Notes: a model not told the origin generated them from the sequence alone. Counted from the first letter of the stretch, positions 43,352-51,711 are shown. The stretch is DNA of 64,000 nt from Streptomyces albiflavescens (GCF_014645835.1 NZ_BMMM01000010.1:186001-250000); one strand, 5' to 3'. A program made the numbers and translations.

Positions 43352-43398
43352 CGCGCAGTTCCCCGCGCCGCTTCCAGGGGCGCGGGGAACTGCGCGAT
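43352..43398 (-). terminator. Long perfect hairpin, common Streptomyces intergenic palindrome
   Basis: A 19-bp perfect stem with a 9-nt loop, about 45 bp past the RidA stop. Its GCAGTTCCCCGCGCC arm resembles a palindrome seen between many Streptomyces genes. It probably ends the DUF4177-RidA transcript. Confidence 0.65.
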
Positions 43399-43444
43399 CC
43401 TTCAAGCGGGGCTCTGGTCGGAGCCCCCGCCCGCGGCGCACGCC

Positions 43445-43915
43445 CTACGCCTCCGTCAGCTCCACCTGGATCTCGACCTCCACGGGGGCGTCCAGCGGGA
43501 GAACCGCCACGCCGACCGCGCTGCGGGCGTGGACGCCCTTGTCACCGAGGACCGCGCCCAGGAGCTCGCTCGCGCCGTTCAGGACGCCGGGCTGACCCGT
43601 GAAGTCCGAGGCGGAAGCGACGAAGCCGACGACCTTCACGACACGCGCGACGCGGTCGAGGTCGCCCGCGACGGACTTGACCGCGGCCAGGGCGTTCAGC
43701 GCGCAGATGCGGGCCAGGTCCTTGGCCTCCTCGGCAGTGACCTCGGCGCCCACCTTGCCGGTGAGCGGAAGCTTGCCGTCCACCATCGGCAGCTGGCCCG
43801 CGGTGTAGACGTACACACCGGACTGCACGGCGGGCTGGTACGCGGCCAGCGGCGGCACGACGTCCGGCAGGCTCAGCCCGAGTTCCGCCAGCTTCGACTC
43901 GACGGCGCCCCTCAT
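43445..43915 (-). CDS. RidA family protein (YjgF/YER057c)
   Basis: A 156-residue member of the RidA/endoribonuclease L-PSP fold, related to enamine/imine deaminases. Features are YQPAVQSGVYVYTAGQLPMVDGKL, LCALNALAAVKSVAG-type helix (ICALNALAAVKSVAGDLDRV), SDFTGQPGVLNGASELL and RSAVGVAVLPLDAPVEVEIQVEL. The Arg of canonical RidA (in ARSAVGV) is present, but the C-terminal Glu context differs, so it belongs to a divergent subgroup, as Rv3678c does. The ATG at 43915 overlaps the DUF4177 stop. Confidence 0.88.
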   Translation of the reverse strand: MRGAVESKLAELGLSLPDVVPPLAAYQPAVQSGVYVYTAGQLPMVDGKLPLTGKVGAEVTAEEAKDLARICALNALAAVKSVAGDLDRVARVVKVVGFVASASDFTGQPGVLNGASELLGAVLGDKGVHARSAVGVAVLPLDAPVEVEIQVELTEA

Positions 43916-44073
43916 GCCGACTTCTCCCGCTTCAGGTAGGCCACCAGCTGCTCGGGGTTGTTCGGCCCGGGTACGACCTGGACGAGCTCCCAGCCGTCCT
44001 CGCCCCAGGTGTCCAGAATCTGCTTCGTGGCATGGACGAGCAGCGGCACGGTTGCGTATTCCCACTTGGTCAT
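43912..44073 (-). CDS. DUF4177 small protein
   Basis: A 53-residue protein, MTKWEYATVPLLVHATKQIL followed by DTWGEDGWELVQVVPG. The WEY...W-G-x-DGWELV pattern marks DUF4177. It is coupled to the RidA gene by an ATGA overlap, as in mycobacteria (Rv3678A/Rv3678c). The ATG at 44073 lies 7 nt after TAAAGT, again a leaderless arrangement; the upstream in-frame start would add an Arg/Ala-rich leader without support. The function is unknown. Confidence 0.85.
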   Translation of the reverse strand: MTKWEYATVPLLVHATKQILDTWGEDGWELVQVVPGPNNPEQLVAYLKREKSA

Positions 44074-44080
44074 GCGGCCG

Positions 44081-44086
44081 ACTTTA
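44081..44086 (-). promoter_or_regulatory. -10 box of a probable leaderless promoter (DUF4177 gene)
   Basis: TAAAGT on the minus strand, 7 nt before the ATG at 44073. Confidence 0.4.
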
Positions 44087-44155
44087 GCCGTTGCCGTCCG
44101 GGGCCTCGCGCACACGTTGTCCACAGCCTCCTGCGTAGTACGGCGGCGGACTGGT

Positions 44156-44161
44156 TAGGCT
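44156..44161 (+). promoter_or_regulatory. -10 box of a probable leaderless promoter (ArsA-like operon)
   Basis: TAGGCT, 7 nt before the GTG at 44169; no ribosome binding site is present. Confidence 0.45.
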
Positions 44162-44168
44162 CGAATAC

Positions 44169-45146
44169 GTGAGCAGGCTCCAGGTCGTCAGCGGCAAGGG
44201 CGGTACCGGCAAGACCACGGTGGCCGCGGCCCTCGCGCTTGCCCTCGCGACCGAGGGCAAGCGCACCCTCCTCGTCGAGGTCGAGGGCAGACAGGGCATC
44301 GCGCAGCTCTTCGAGACAGAAGCGCTGCCCTATGAAGAGCGGAAGATCGCCGTCGCTCCCGGGGGCGGGGAGGTGTACGCGCTCGCCATCGACCCCGAAC
44401 TTGCCCTTCTGGACTACCTCCAGATGTTCTACAAGCTGGGCGGCGCCGGACGTGCCCTGAAGAAGCTGGGCGCCATCGACTTCGCGACCACCGTCGCGCC
44501 CGGTCTACGAGATGTGCTCCTGACCGGCAAGGCCTGTGAGGCCGTGCGCCGCAAGGACAAGAGTGGGCGATTCGCGTACGACTACGTGGTGATGGACGCG
44601 CCGCCCACCGGACGCATCACGCGTTTCCTGAACGTCAACGACGAGGTCGCCGGACTCGCGAAGATCGGGCCGATACACAATCAGGCACAGGCCGTCATGC
44701 GCGTCCTCAAGTCCCCGGAGACCGCGGTGCACTTGGTGACGCTTCTCGAGGAGATGCCCGTCCAGGAGACCGCGGACGGCATCGCCGAGCTGCGGGCGGC
44801 GAAGCTGCCGGTCGGGCGGATCATCGTGAACATGGTGCGGCCCGCGCTCCTGGACGACACCGACCTGGAGCTCACGACCGCCGTTCCCCGTACGGCCATC
44901 GCCAAGTCGCTCTCCGCGGCCGGACTCGGCGGTGCCCGCCGCGGCGGACTCGCCGAGCGGCTCGTGGACCCGCTGCTCCAGCAGGCGGAGGAGTACGCCG
45001 AGCGCCACACCCTGGAGCGCGAGCAGCGGGCCGTCCTCACCGAGCAGGACCTGCCCCTGCACGAACTCCCCCTGCTCGCCGACGGAATGGACCTGGCGGG
45101 CCTGTACGAGCTCGCCGCCGAACTGCGCACGCAAGGGATCTCATGA
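44169..45146 (+). CDS. ArsA/Get3-like ATPase, first of a pair
   Basis: A 325-residue ATPase. The deviant Walker A is QVVSGKGGTGKTTVAAALA with the signature Lys, then LLVEVEGRQGIAQLF. Switch-II-like VVMDAPPTGRITRFL follows, and PVGRIIVNMVRPALL lies further on. The protein has one P-loop domain, like one half of ArsA, and no arsenic genes lie nearby. In mycobacteria the paired homologues Rv3679/Rv3680 form a complex linked to metabolism and stress, and the same role is inferred. The GTG at 44169 follows TAGGCT. The stop overlaps the second ATPase gene (ATGA), implying 1:1 coupled synthesis. Confidence 0.9.
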   Translation: MSRLQVVSGKGGTGKTTVAAALALALATEGKRTLLVEVEGRQGIAQLFETEALPYEERKIAVAPGGGEVYALAIDPELALLDYLQMFYKLGGAGRALKKLGAIDFATTVAPGLRDVLLTGKACEAVRRKDKSGRFAYDYVVMDAPPTGRITRFLNVNDEVAGLAKIGPIHNQAQAVMRVLKSPETAVHLVTLLEEMPVQETADGIAELRAAKLPVGRIIVNMVRPALLDDTDLELTTAVPRTAIAKSLSAAGLGGARRGGLAERLVDPLLQQAEEYAERHTLEREQRAVLTEQDLPLHELPLLADGMDLAGLYELAAELRTQGIS

Positions 45147-46546
45147 GTCTGAACCGGGCCCGCGTACTCGACGTCGACCCGCTGCTCGACGACCCGAAGA
45201 CGCGCATCGTGGTGTGCTGCGGCTCCGGCGGCGTCGGCAAGACGACCACGGCGGCGGCCCTGGGGCTGCGCGCCGCCGAGCGCGGCCGCAAGGTGGTCGT
45301 GCTCACCATCGACCCGGCGCGCAGGCTCGCCCAGTCCATGGGCATCGACTCGCTGGACAACACCCCGAGGCGCGTGAAGGGCATCGAGGGGGACGGCGAG
45401 CTGCACGCCATGATGCTCGACATGAAGCGCACCTTCGACGAGATCGTCGAGGCGCACGCGGACCCCGAGCGGGCCGCCACGATTCTCAACAACCCCTTCT
45501 ACCAGTCGCTTTCGGCGGGCTTCGCGGGCACGCAGGAGTACATGGCGATGGAGAAGCTGGGGCAGCTGCGGGCGCGGGACGAATGGGACCTCATCGTCGT
45601 CGACACACCGCCCTCCCGCTCGGCGCTGGACTTCCTGGACGCCCCCAAGCGGCTGGGCTCGTTCCTGGACGGGAGGCTGATCCGGCTGCTCACGGCGCCG
45701 GCGAAGCTGGGCGGCCGGGCGGGGATGAAGTTCCTGAATGTGGGGATGTCGATGATGACCGGCACCCTGGGCAAGCTCCTGGGTGGCCAACTTCTCAAGG
45801 ACGTCCAGACGTTCGTGGCCGCGATGGACACGACGTTCGGGGGATTTCGTACGCGCGCGGACGCCACGTACAAGCTGCTCCAGGCGCCCGGCACGTCGTT
45901 CCTGGTGGTGGCGGCCCCGGAGCGGGACGCGCTGCGCGAGGCCGCGTACTTCGTGGAGCGGCTGGCCGCGGAGGACATGCCCTTCGCCGGCCTCGTACTC
46001 AACCGGGTGCACGGCAGCGGCGCCGCTCAGCTGTCCGCCGAGCGGGCACTCGCCGCCGCGGAAGATCTTGATTCCGCGGCTGCAGAAAATCTTGACGAGG
46101 CCCGCATTGTGGATCAGGGGGACGGGAAAGCTGGACTTCGTAACTCTCCCGACACGTACGACAGTTCAGAATCTCCCGCTTCCGAAACACCAGCTCCTGA
46201 CGGTTCCGACGAAGGCTCCCCCGCCGCCACGGACAGGATCGCCGTCACGGACGAGCATCAGACCGCCACCACGGACGAGGACCGGACCGCCGCCACGGAC
46301 ACCGACCGGACCGTTGAGCAGCTCACCTCAGGCCTGCTGAGGCTGCATGCCGAGCGCATGCAGCTGCTCTCCCGCGAGCAGCGCACGCGTGACCGCTTCG
46401 CCGCGCTCCACCCGGAGGTGGCGGTGGCCGAAGTGGCCGCCCTGCCGGGCGACGTGCACGATCTCGCAGGGCTGCGGGACATCGGGGACCGGCTCGCGGC
46501 CAATCGGCCGGAGCTGCCCGAGACAACCCTCGAACCGGGGGCCTGA
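45143..46546 (+). CDS. ArsA/Get3-like ATPase, second of a pair, with acidic insert
   Basis: A 467-residue partner of the preceding ATPase. Walker A is VVCCGSGGVGKTTTAAALG, then VVLTIDPARRLAQSMGI and IVVDTPPSRSALDFL. A conserved C-terminal part (HAERMQLLSREQRTRDRFAALHPEV) ends the protein. Between residues about 305 and 392 (46057-46320) is an acidic Ser/Thr/Asp/Glu-rich insert with TATTDEDRTAATDTDRT repeats. Its codon use is noticeably less GC-biased than the rest of the gene. Without it the protein would match the 386-residue length of Rv3680. The start overlaps the first gene. Confidence 0.9.
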   Translation: MSLNRARVLDVDPLLDDPKTRIVVCCGSGGVGKTTTAAALGLRAAERGRKVVVLTIDPARRLAQSMGIDSLDNTPRRVKGIEGDGELHAMMLDMKRTFDEIVEAHADPERAATILNNPFYQSLSAGFAGTQEYMAMEKLGQLRARDEWDLIVVDTPPSRSALDFLDAPKRLGSFLDGRLIRLLTAPAKLGGRAGMKFLNVGMSMMTGTLGKLLGGQLLKDVQTFVAAMDTTFGGFRTRADATYKLLQAPGTSFLVVAAPERDALREAAYFVERLAAEDMPFAGLVLNRVHGSGAAQLSAERALAAAEDLDSAAAENLDEARIVDQGDGKAGLRNSPDTYDSSESPASETPAPDGSDEGSPAATDRIAVTDEHQTATTDEDRTAATDTDRTVEQLTSGLLRLHAERMQLLSREQRTRDRFAALHPEVAVAEVAALPGDVHDLAGLRDIGDRLAANRPELPETTLEPGA

Positions 46547-46557
46547 GAGGAACGCCC

Positions 46558-46896
46558 TCAGCCCACCGCCGCGTAGCGCTCGTACACCTCTTCCTCGTCG
46601 AGGGGCAGCAGGCCCGCGCCGCGCTCGTACTCCGTACGCGCGGTCTCCAGCAGGCGACGCCACGAGGTGACAGTCGGCCGGCGGCGCAGCAGTGCGCGGC
46701 GCTCCCGCTCCGTCATGCCACCCCACACGCCGAATTCGACGCGGTTGTCGAGCGCATCGGCCAGGCACTCCGTGCGTACCGGACATCCGGTGCACACTGC
46801 CTTCGCCCTGTTCTGCGCTGCTCCTTGAACGAACAGTTCATCCGGATCGGTAGTGCGGCAGGCCGCCTGCGCACTCCAGTCGGTTACCCAGCCCAT
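46558..46896 (-). CDS. wblA: WhiB-like protein WblA
   Basis: A 112-residue iron-sulfur regulator controlling the switch from aerial growth to sporulation and repressing antibiotic production. Four cysteines are visible: one in QAACRTTDPDELF and three in VCTGCPVRTECLADAL (CxxCxxxxxC), which would hold a [4Fe-4S] cluster. The GVWGG turn is followed by a basic C-terminal region, RERRALLRRRPTVTSW. The ATG at 46896 gives the known WblA N-terminus MGWVTDWSAQAAC; GAGAGGA lies about 10 nt upstream. An in-frame GTG at 46953 would add 19 residues. It is divergent from the PBP gene, as whiB4 and ponA2 are in mycobacteria. Confidence 0.95.
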   Translation of the reverse strand: MGWVTDWSAQAACRTTDPDELFVQGAAQNRAKAVCTGCPVRTECLADALDNRVEFGVWGGMTERERRALLRRRPTVTSWRRLLETARTEYERGAGLLPLDEEEVYERYAAVG

Positions 46897-47251
46897 ACCG
46901 GCGCCGTCCTCTCCCGAATCGAGGCTCCCCCACGGCGGCAGCGGCATATTCACCGCCGCCAGTTGAGGACGTTACGGAAGGTGGGCACAGCGCAACACCC
47001 CCTTCGGGCCCAATCTTGAATGGCCCGAACGGACTATGCGTAAGCGGCAGATCACCCGGGGGAGTGACCTGAGGACATGCGTGAGTATTCCGGCAAACCG
47101 GGACAGTTCAGTTGAGTCACAACGGACGCCTGGTGACGCATGAGGCTGATTCGGACACGCCCTCAACGAACCCCCGACAAAAAGTTGGGGATCCTCCGGA
47201 ACGATTCGGGGTCGCCGGACGTATTGATACGTGGCCGCACTGCTGTGACAG

Positions 47252-47281
47252 TTGAGACCAGCTTAGGCCAAGGCATATACG
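47252..47281 (+). promoter_or_regulatory. Candidate vegetative promoter for the PBP gene
   Basis: TTGAGA and TATACG are separated by 18 bp in the divergent wblA/PBP gap. The 418-bp gap is otherwise without genes. Confidence 0.35.
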
Positions 47282-47302
47282 CGTGTCCGGCGAATGAGAA
47301 CG

Positions 47303-47308
47303 TAGGCT
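47303..47308 (+). promoter_or_regulatory. -10 box of a probable leaderless PBP promoter
   Basis: TAGGCT, 6 nt before the ATG at 47315; no Shine-Dalgarno. Confidence 0.45.
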
Positions 47309-47314
47309 GCCCTC

Positions 47315-49585
47315 ATGCCAAAGAAGCGCTCGGGTGGTGGTCTGTCGGCCACGCAGCAGGCCGCCAAGTTCCTCGGTGTCAGCGTGCTCGCAGGCGCCGT
47401 CATGGCCGGAATCGCGCTGCCCGCCGCGGGCGCGCTCGGCCTGGCGGCCAAGGGATCCGTGCAGGGATTCGACGACATTCCCGACAACCTGAAGAGTCCG
47501 TCACTGAGTCAGCGGACCACCATCCTGGACAACCAGGGCGGTCAGATCGCGACGGTCTACTCGCGCGACCGCACGGTGGTCGACCTCAAGGACATCTCGC
47601 CGTACATGCAGAAGGCGATCGTCGCGATCGAGGACTCGCGCTTCTACCAGCACGGCGCGGTCGACCTGAAGGGCGTCCTGCGCGCCCTGAACCAGAACGC
47701 GCAGAACGGCGGAGTGGCCCAGGGCGCCTCCACGCTCACCCAGCAGCTGGTGAAGAACTACTTCGTCGAAGAGGCCGGCGACGACCCGACGAAGGTCGCC
47801 CAGGCCACCCAGCAGACCCTCGGCCGCAAGATCCGCGAGCTCAAGTACGCGATCCAGCTCGAGGAGAAGCTCGGCAAGAAGAAGATCCTCGAGAACTACC
47901 TGAACATCACGTTCTTCGGCGAGCAGGCCTACGGCATCGAGGCCGCCGCCCAGCGCTACTTCTCCAAGCCCGCCAAGGACCTGAACCTCCAGGAGTCGGC
48001 GCTGCTCGCGGGCATCGTCCAGTCGCCCAGCCGGTACGACCCGGCCAACGACGAGGCGGAGGCCACCAAGCGCCGCAACACCGTGCTGCAGCGCATGGCC
48101 GAGGTGCACGACATCTCCCAGCAGGAAGCGGACGCGGCCAAGGAGAAGAAGCTCGGCCTGCACGTGAGCCGGCCCAAGAACGGCTGCATCACGGCCGTCA
48201 AGGGCGCCAGCTTCTTCTGCAAGTACGTGGAGCACGTCTTCCTGAGCGACCCGGTCTTCGGCAAGACCAAGGAGGCACGGGCGAAGGTCTGGAACCAGGG
48301 CGGCCTGACGATCCGTACAACGCTCGACCCGCAGTCCCAGGAGTCGGTGCAGACGTCGATAAAGGATCACGTCTACAAGTCGGACAAGGTCGCCGCGGCG
48401 GCCACCCTGGTCGAGCCCGGCACCGGCAAGATCCTCGGCATGGGGCAGTCGAAGCCCTACGGCTACGGGAAGAACGAGACCGAGTACAACTTCTCGGTCA
48501 ACTACGACATGGGCGGCTCGAACTACGGCTTCCCGACCGGCTCCACCTTCAAGCCGTTCGTGGCAGCGGCGGCGCTGGAGCAGGGCGTGCCGGCGACGAA
48601 GGAATACTCGTCGCCGAACAAGATGCCCTACCCCAGCCCCGTGCAGACGTGCGGCAGCAAGCCCTGGACCAACCAGGCCAACGAGCAAGTGCCGAACGAG
48701 AGCCTGTCCGAGGTCGGTCCGTACCGGCTGAAGGAGGCGATGGCCAAGTCGGTCAACACCTACTTCGTGCAGATGATCTCGGACATCGGCCTCTGCCCGG
48801 TGATGAACCAGATCGAGAAGCTCGGCGTGGTCCAGGGCAACGGCGACAAGCTCCCCCAGGTGCCCTCCATCGCCCTCGGCGCCAAGGGCATCTCCCCGCT
48901 GACGATGGCCACCGCGTACGCCACCTTCGCCTCCCGCGGCATGTACTGCACCCCGATCGCCATCGAGTCGATCACGCAGAAGATCGACGGCAAGCAGAAG
49001 TCCCTCGCGGTGCCGAAGTCGACGTGCGCGCGGGCGATGTCCGAGAAGACGGCGGACACCATCAACACCCTGCTGAGCGGCGTGATCGACTCCGGTACGG
49101 GCCAGCAGGCCGGCCTCACCGACCGCGCCAACGCCGGTAAGACCGGCACGACGGACGAGCGCAGGAACGCCTGGTTCGTCGGCTACACGCCGAACCTGTC
49201 CGGCGCGGTCTGGGTCGGCAGCGCCACCCAGAAGGTCAAGATGGTGAGGATCAACATCGGCGGCGTCTACCGCGACAAGGTCTACGGCGGTCAGGTCCCC
49301 GGGCCCATCTGGCGGGACTTGATGACCGGCGCCCTCACCGGCAAGGACTCCCCGTCCTTCAACCTGGTCGACATTCCCGACGGCGACAAGGGCAAGGACG
49401 ACGAGGACAACGACGGCCACAACGGCAATGGGAACGGAAACGGCAACGGCAACACCACCGACGGGAACACCATCGTCGGTCAGACCGACGGCGGAACGTT
49501 CCCGACGCCTTCCTTCTCCATTCCCGAAGGATGGATTCAGGGCAACAGCAACACCGGCAACGGAAACGGCGCGCCGCGCGGCTGA
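47315..49585 (+). CDS. Bifunctional class A penicillin-binding protein (PonA2-like)
   Basis: A 756-residue peptidoglycan polymerase and crosslinker. One N-terminal membrane helix (residues about 18-45) is followed by the GT51 glycosyltransferase: AIVAIEDSRFYQHGAVDLKG, QGASTLTQQLVKN, LGRKIRELKYAIQLE. The transpeptidase domain has SxxK in TGSTFKPFVAAA, SxN in AKSVNTYF and KTGTT in AGKTGTTDERRNAWFVGY. No PASTA domain is present, but the C-terminus is a NGNGNGN-rich low-complexity tail. The start is ATG at 47315, 6 nt after TAGGCT. The metallophosphoesterase follows a few kilobases away rather than directly, because the secreted-protein locus has been inserted between. Confidence 0.94.
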   Translation: MPKKRSGGGLSATQQAAKFLGVSVLAGAVMAGIALPAAGALGLAAKGSVQGFDDIPDNLKSPSLSQRTTILDNQGGQIATVYSRDRTVVDLKDISPYMQKAIVAIEDSRFYQHGAVDLKGVLRALNQNAQNGGVAQGASTLTQQLVKNYFVEEAGDDPTKVAQATQQTLGRKIRELKYAIQLEEKLGKKKILENYLNITFFGEQAYGIEAAAQRYFSKPAKDLNLQESALLAGIVQSPSRYDPANDEAEATKRRNTVLQRMAEVHDISQQEADAAKEKKLGLHVSRPKNGCITAVKGASFFCKYVEHVFLSDPVFGKTKEARAKVWNQGGLTIRTTLDPQSQESVQTSIKDHVYKSDKVAAAATLVEPGTGKILGMGQSKPYGYGKNETEYNFSVNYDMGGSNYGFPTGSTFKPFVAAAALEQGVPATKEYSSPNKMPYPSPVQTCGSKPWTNQANEQVPNESLSEVGPYRLKEAMAKSVNTYFVQMISDIGLCPVMNQIEKLGVVQGNGDKLPQVPSIALGAKGISPLTMATAYATFASRGMYCTPIAIESITQKIDGKQKSLAVPKSTCARAMSEKTADTINTLLSGVIDSGTGQQAGLTDRANAGKTGTTDERRNAWFVGYTPNLSGAVWVGSATQKVKMVRINIGGVYRDKVYGGQVPGPIWRDLMTGALTGKDSPSFNLVDIPDGDKGKDDEDNDGHNGNGNGNGNGNTTDGNTIVGQTDGGTFPTPSFSIPEGWIQGNSNTGNGNGAPRG

Positions 49586-49596
49586 ACCGTACGCCT

Positions 49597-49612
49597 TGAC
49601 GTAATTGCGTCA
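49597..49612. promoter_or_regulatory. Near-palindrome, site 1 of a shared motif
   Basis: TGACGTAATTGCGTCA, 14 of 16 positions symmetric, about 100 bp upstream of the secreted protein at 49714. Related sites lie at 50260 and 51391. Confidence 0.5.
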
Positions 49613-49713
49613 GCTCCACAGTAAGGGCACCTTCTCGGTGGAGGCCGTGGCATATTCGCCTCCGGCCCCGCCTTGAGGGTGCCCTTGCTATTGCCATCTC
49701 ACGTGGAGGGGAC

Positions 49714-50214
49714 ATGAAACTCAGATCCCGGCTCGGTGTCACGCTCAGTGCTTTGCTCGGTTCCCTGACTCTGGCCGTGGCCGTACCCACTTCGGCGCAG
49801 GCGGCCTCCTGCGACAACTTCGGCTGCGACGGCCACGATCCGAACGTCCAGACCTGGCAGACCGGCCCTGTCAGCCCCTACGGCCCGTACGATCTCGGCG
49901 GCTCGTTCGAGTACGAGCTGCGCTGGGGCAAGACGGACGGGGACCAGTACAGCTGGGGCCGCCTGTGGTACATCAGCGGCTCGGACGAGCAGAAGTGGAC
50001 GGTCTACGTCCAGCGCTGCACAAAGAGCCACTCGACCTGTTACTGGCGCCTCGGCGAGAAGAAGGGCGGGGCCTCGGGCTGGACCTCGAAGATACCCGGG
50101 GGAACGAACTACTACTTCACCCGCACCCCGATGTACTACAACCCGTCGGGTTACGAAATGCGGGCCTGCGTGGAGGACCCCTCGGGTGACGAGTCGTGCA
50201 CCCCTTGGTACTGA
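49714..50214 (+). CDS. Secreted DUF2690-like protein
   Basis: A 166-residue exported protein. The signal peptide MKLRSRLGVTLSALLGSLTL continues to a cleavage site after AQA. The mature protein starts ASCDNFGCDGHDP, a CxxxxCxxxDP pattern like the DUF2690 start. It then has FEYELRWGKTDGDQYSWGRLWYI and four more cysteines towards the end (QRCTKSHSTCYW, MRACVEDPSGDESC). This suggests three disulfides in a small beta-rich domain. GGAGGGGAC precedes the ATG. It resembles the protein at 50832 in overall plan. The role outside the cell is unknown. Confidence 0.75.
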   Translation: MKLRSRLGVTLSALLGSLTLAVAVPTSAQAASCDNFGCDGHDPNVQTWQTGPVSPYGPYDLGGSFEYELRWGKTDGDQYSWGRLWYISGSDEQKWTVYVQRCTKSHSTCYWRLGEKKGGASGWTSKIPGGTNYYFTRTPMYYNPSGYEMRACVEDPSGDESCTPWY

Positions 50215-50259
50215 GCACGATCGGGCACCGACTGCCTATGGCCGGAAAGCGAGCGGGGA

Positions 50260-50275
50260 TGGCGCAATTGCGTCA
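50260..50275. promoter_or_regulatory. Near-palindrome, site 2 of a shared motif
   Basis: TGGCGCAATTGCGTCA, 14 of 16 positions symmetric, 120 bp upstream of the small HTH regulator. Confidence 0.5.
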
Positions 50276-50395
50276 CCCCGCTCGCCCCGTTAACAGTCTT
50301 TGGTGAGATTTATTCAACTGTCCGAATCCACAAGCGCTTCCTAGACTGGCCCCCTGAGAGGTAGCGATCGACTGCTGCTACTTGGGGGAGGCGAC

Positions 50396-50638
50396 TTGAC
50401 CGTTACGCCAGAAATAAACGCCGGTAATCCGAGAATCGACGCCAACGACCAGAAGATCCTGAATCTGTTGTACGAGGGACTGAACGACGCGTCAATTGCA
50501 CGGCACTTAGGGGTGGGTCACCGCACAATACAGCGCAGAGTGCAACGGCTGATGGAACAGCTCCAGGCCAACGGGAGGGTGGCCCTGGGAGCGCGCGCCC
50601 AGGAACTCGGACTGCTGGGTGGTCCCACGGATCACTAG
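50396..50638 (+). CDS. Stand-alone LuxR/GerE-type HTH regulator
   Basis: An 80-residue protein consisting almost entirely of a DNA-binding domain: IDANDQKILNLLYEGLNDAS, then IARHLGVGHRTIQRRVQRLMEQL. There is no receiver or sensor domain. The start is TTG at 50396, strongly supported by GGGGGAGG 4 nt upstream; the ATG options inside the domain would truncate it. It lies between two genes for secreted DUF2690-like proteins, and all three share a near-palindromic upstream site, so it may regulate them and itself. A bidirectional terminator follows. Confidence 0.82.
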   Translation: MTVTPEINAGNPRIDANDQKILNLLYEGLNDASIARHLGVGHRTIQRRVQRLMEQLQANGRVALGARAQELGLLGGPTDH

Positions 50639-50711
50639 CGGCCTCACGGACGGACGCGGACACCCGAGTGACCTCGGGGTCCTTGCGTGCGGGCGTGAGG
50701 GTGACCCGACG

Positions 50712-50745
50712 GCAGGCCGACGCCCGCATGTGGGCGTCGGCCTGC
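50712..50745. terminator. Bidirectional terminator between convergent genes
   Basis: A perfect 14-bp stem with a 6-nt loop between the HTH gene and the convergent secreted-protein gene. Confidence 0.7.
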
Positions 50746-50831
50746 GTGTTACAGATCCCCAGGGCTGCGCCGAAGCCCGTCTCCTTCTTCCCCCGGCCGC
50801 GACCGGAGAGAGCGGGGAAAGAAATCGACGA

Positions 50832-51290
50832 CTACGAGTCGGTGCCTGCGAAAGGCGTGCAGCTCAGCTTCCCCGAGGTCTTCTCCTTGCCGCAGGCGCG
50901 GACCATATAGCCCTTGCCGCCGACCATGTTGGTCCAGTCGTGCCGCCCGTCCTTGACATCCACGGTTCGACGGCTGATGAGTGTGGTCCTGTCCGGGTTC
51001 CACTTCTCGACGGATATGGTCGCCGCGTAGACCGAATCGCCGGTGCGCGCCCAGCCGGCCCAACAGGAGTTGCTCCACCGCAGTTCGAAATCGGTTCTGC
51101 CGCCGGCGGTCGAATAGACCTCACCCACCAGAACGGTGTGCGCATCCCTGTCGCACCCCATGGAGACCGGCCCCTTGTTCTCGCAGCCAGTGCCGTTGCA
51201 CCCGGCCGCGTACGCGGTCCCCCCGAGAGGCACCAGAGAGACCACCGCCGCCGCCAGGGGAACCAGCGCCACCTTGGCAAGCGATTTCAT
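50832..51290 (-). CDS. Secreted DUF2690 protein
   Basis: A 152-residue protein from the ATG at 51290 (MKSLAKVALVPLAAAVVSLV). In-frame starts at 51314 and 51308 would add the basic MEMEKSRR leader and are also plausible. The signal peptide is cleaved after AYA; the mature start AGCNGTGCENKGPVSMGC carries the DUF2690 cysteine pattern. It continues with TDFELRWSNSCWAGWARTGD and ends with RACGKEKTSGKLSCTPF. DUF2690 proteins often occur near cell-envelope or regulatory genes; their function is unknown. It is convergent with the HTH regulator, with a perfect terminator between. Confidence 0.78.
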   Translation of the reverse strand: MKSLAKVALVPLAAAVVSLVPLGGTAYAAGCNGTGCENKGPVSMGCDRDAHTVLVGEVYSTAGGRTDFELRWSNSCWAGWARTGDSVYAATISVEKWNPDRTTLISRRTVDVKDGRHDWTNMVGGKGYMVRACGKEKTSGKLSCTPFAGTDS

Positions 51291-51390
51291 CCTGCGCGAC
51301 TTTTCCATTTCCATCCTCCCCTAGGTGATTTGCATGAGGATGATGCCCACACCGGCCCACGGCTGACAAGATCAAGAATCCGGAACAATG

Positions 51391-51406
51391 TGACGAAATG
51401 GCGCCA
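51391..51406. promoter_or_regulatory. Near-palindrome, site 3 of a shared motif
   Basis: TGACGAAATGGCGCCA matches the consensus TGACGCAATTGCGTCA at 13 of 16 positions, upstream of the minus-strand DUF2690 gene. It overlaps the perfect palindrome AATGGCGCCATT (51397-51408). Confidence 0.4.
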
Positions 51407-51601
51407 TTCGGCTGTCGTATTTACGCCAACCTCTCTCACTCAATTCCATGCGATACCTCAAGAAGATTTGCGCCTGGATCCGGGGAGCCGCATTTCGATG
51501 AACACGGCTCCGTGATTTTCGGAGAGAATTCCTCGAAATTTCCGCTGTAGGGCACAGAATCACCAGTCACCCACACCCGTCACCGATCGGTGGACGCAAA
51601 T

Positions 51602-51633
51602 GAGGGTGCCCCCTGCGAACAGGGGGCACCCTC
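51602..51633 (-). terminator. Terminator of the YqeY gene
   Basis: A perfect 14-bp stem with loop CGAA, followed on the minus strand by ATTT. The rest of the gap to 51711 holds short ACGGCATCTCCC-type repeats. Confidence 0.75.
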
Positions 51634-51711
51634 ATCTCGCGCACGGGCGTCTCACGTACGGCATCTCCCGTACGGGCGTCGCACGCACGGCATCTCCCTA
51701 ACGGGAAAACC

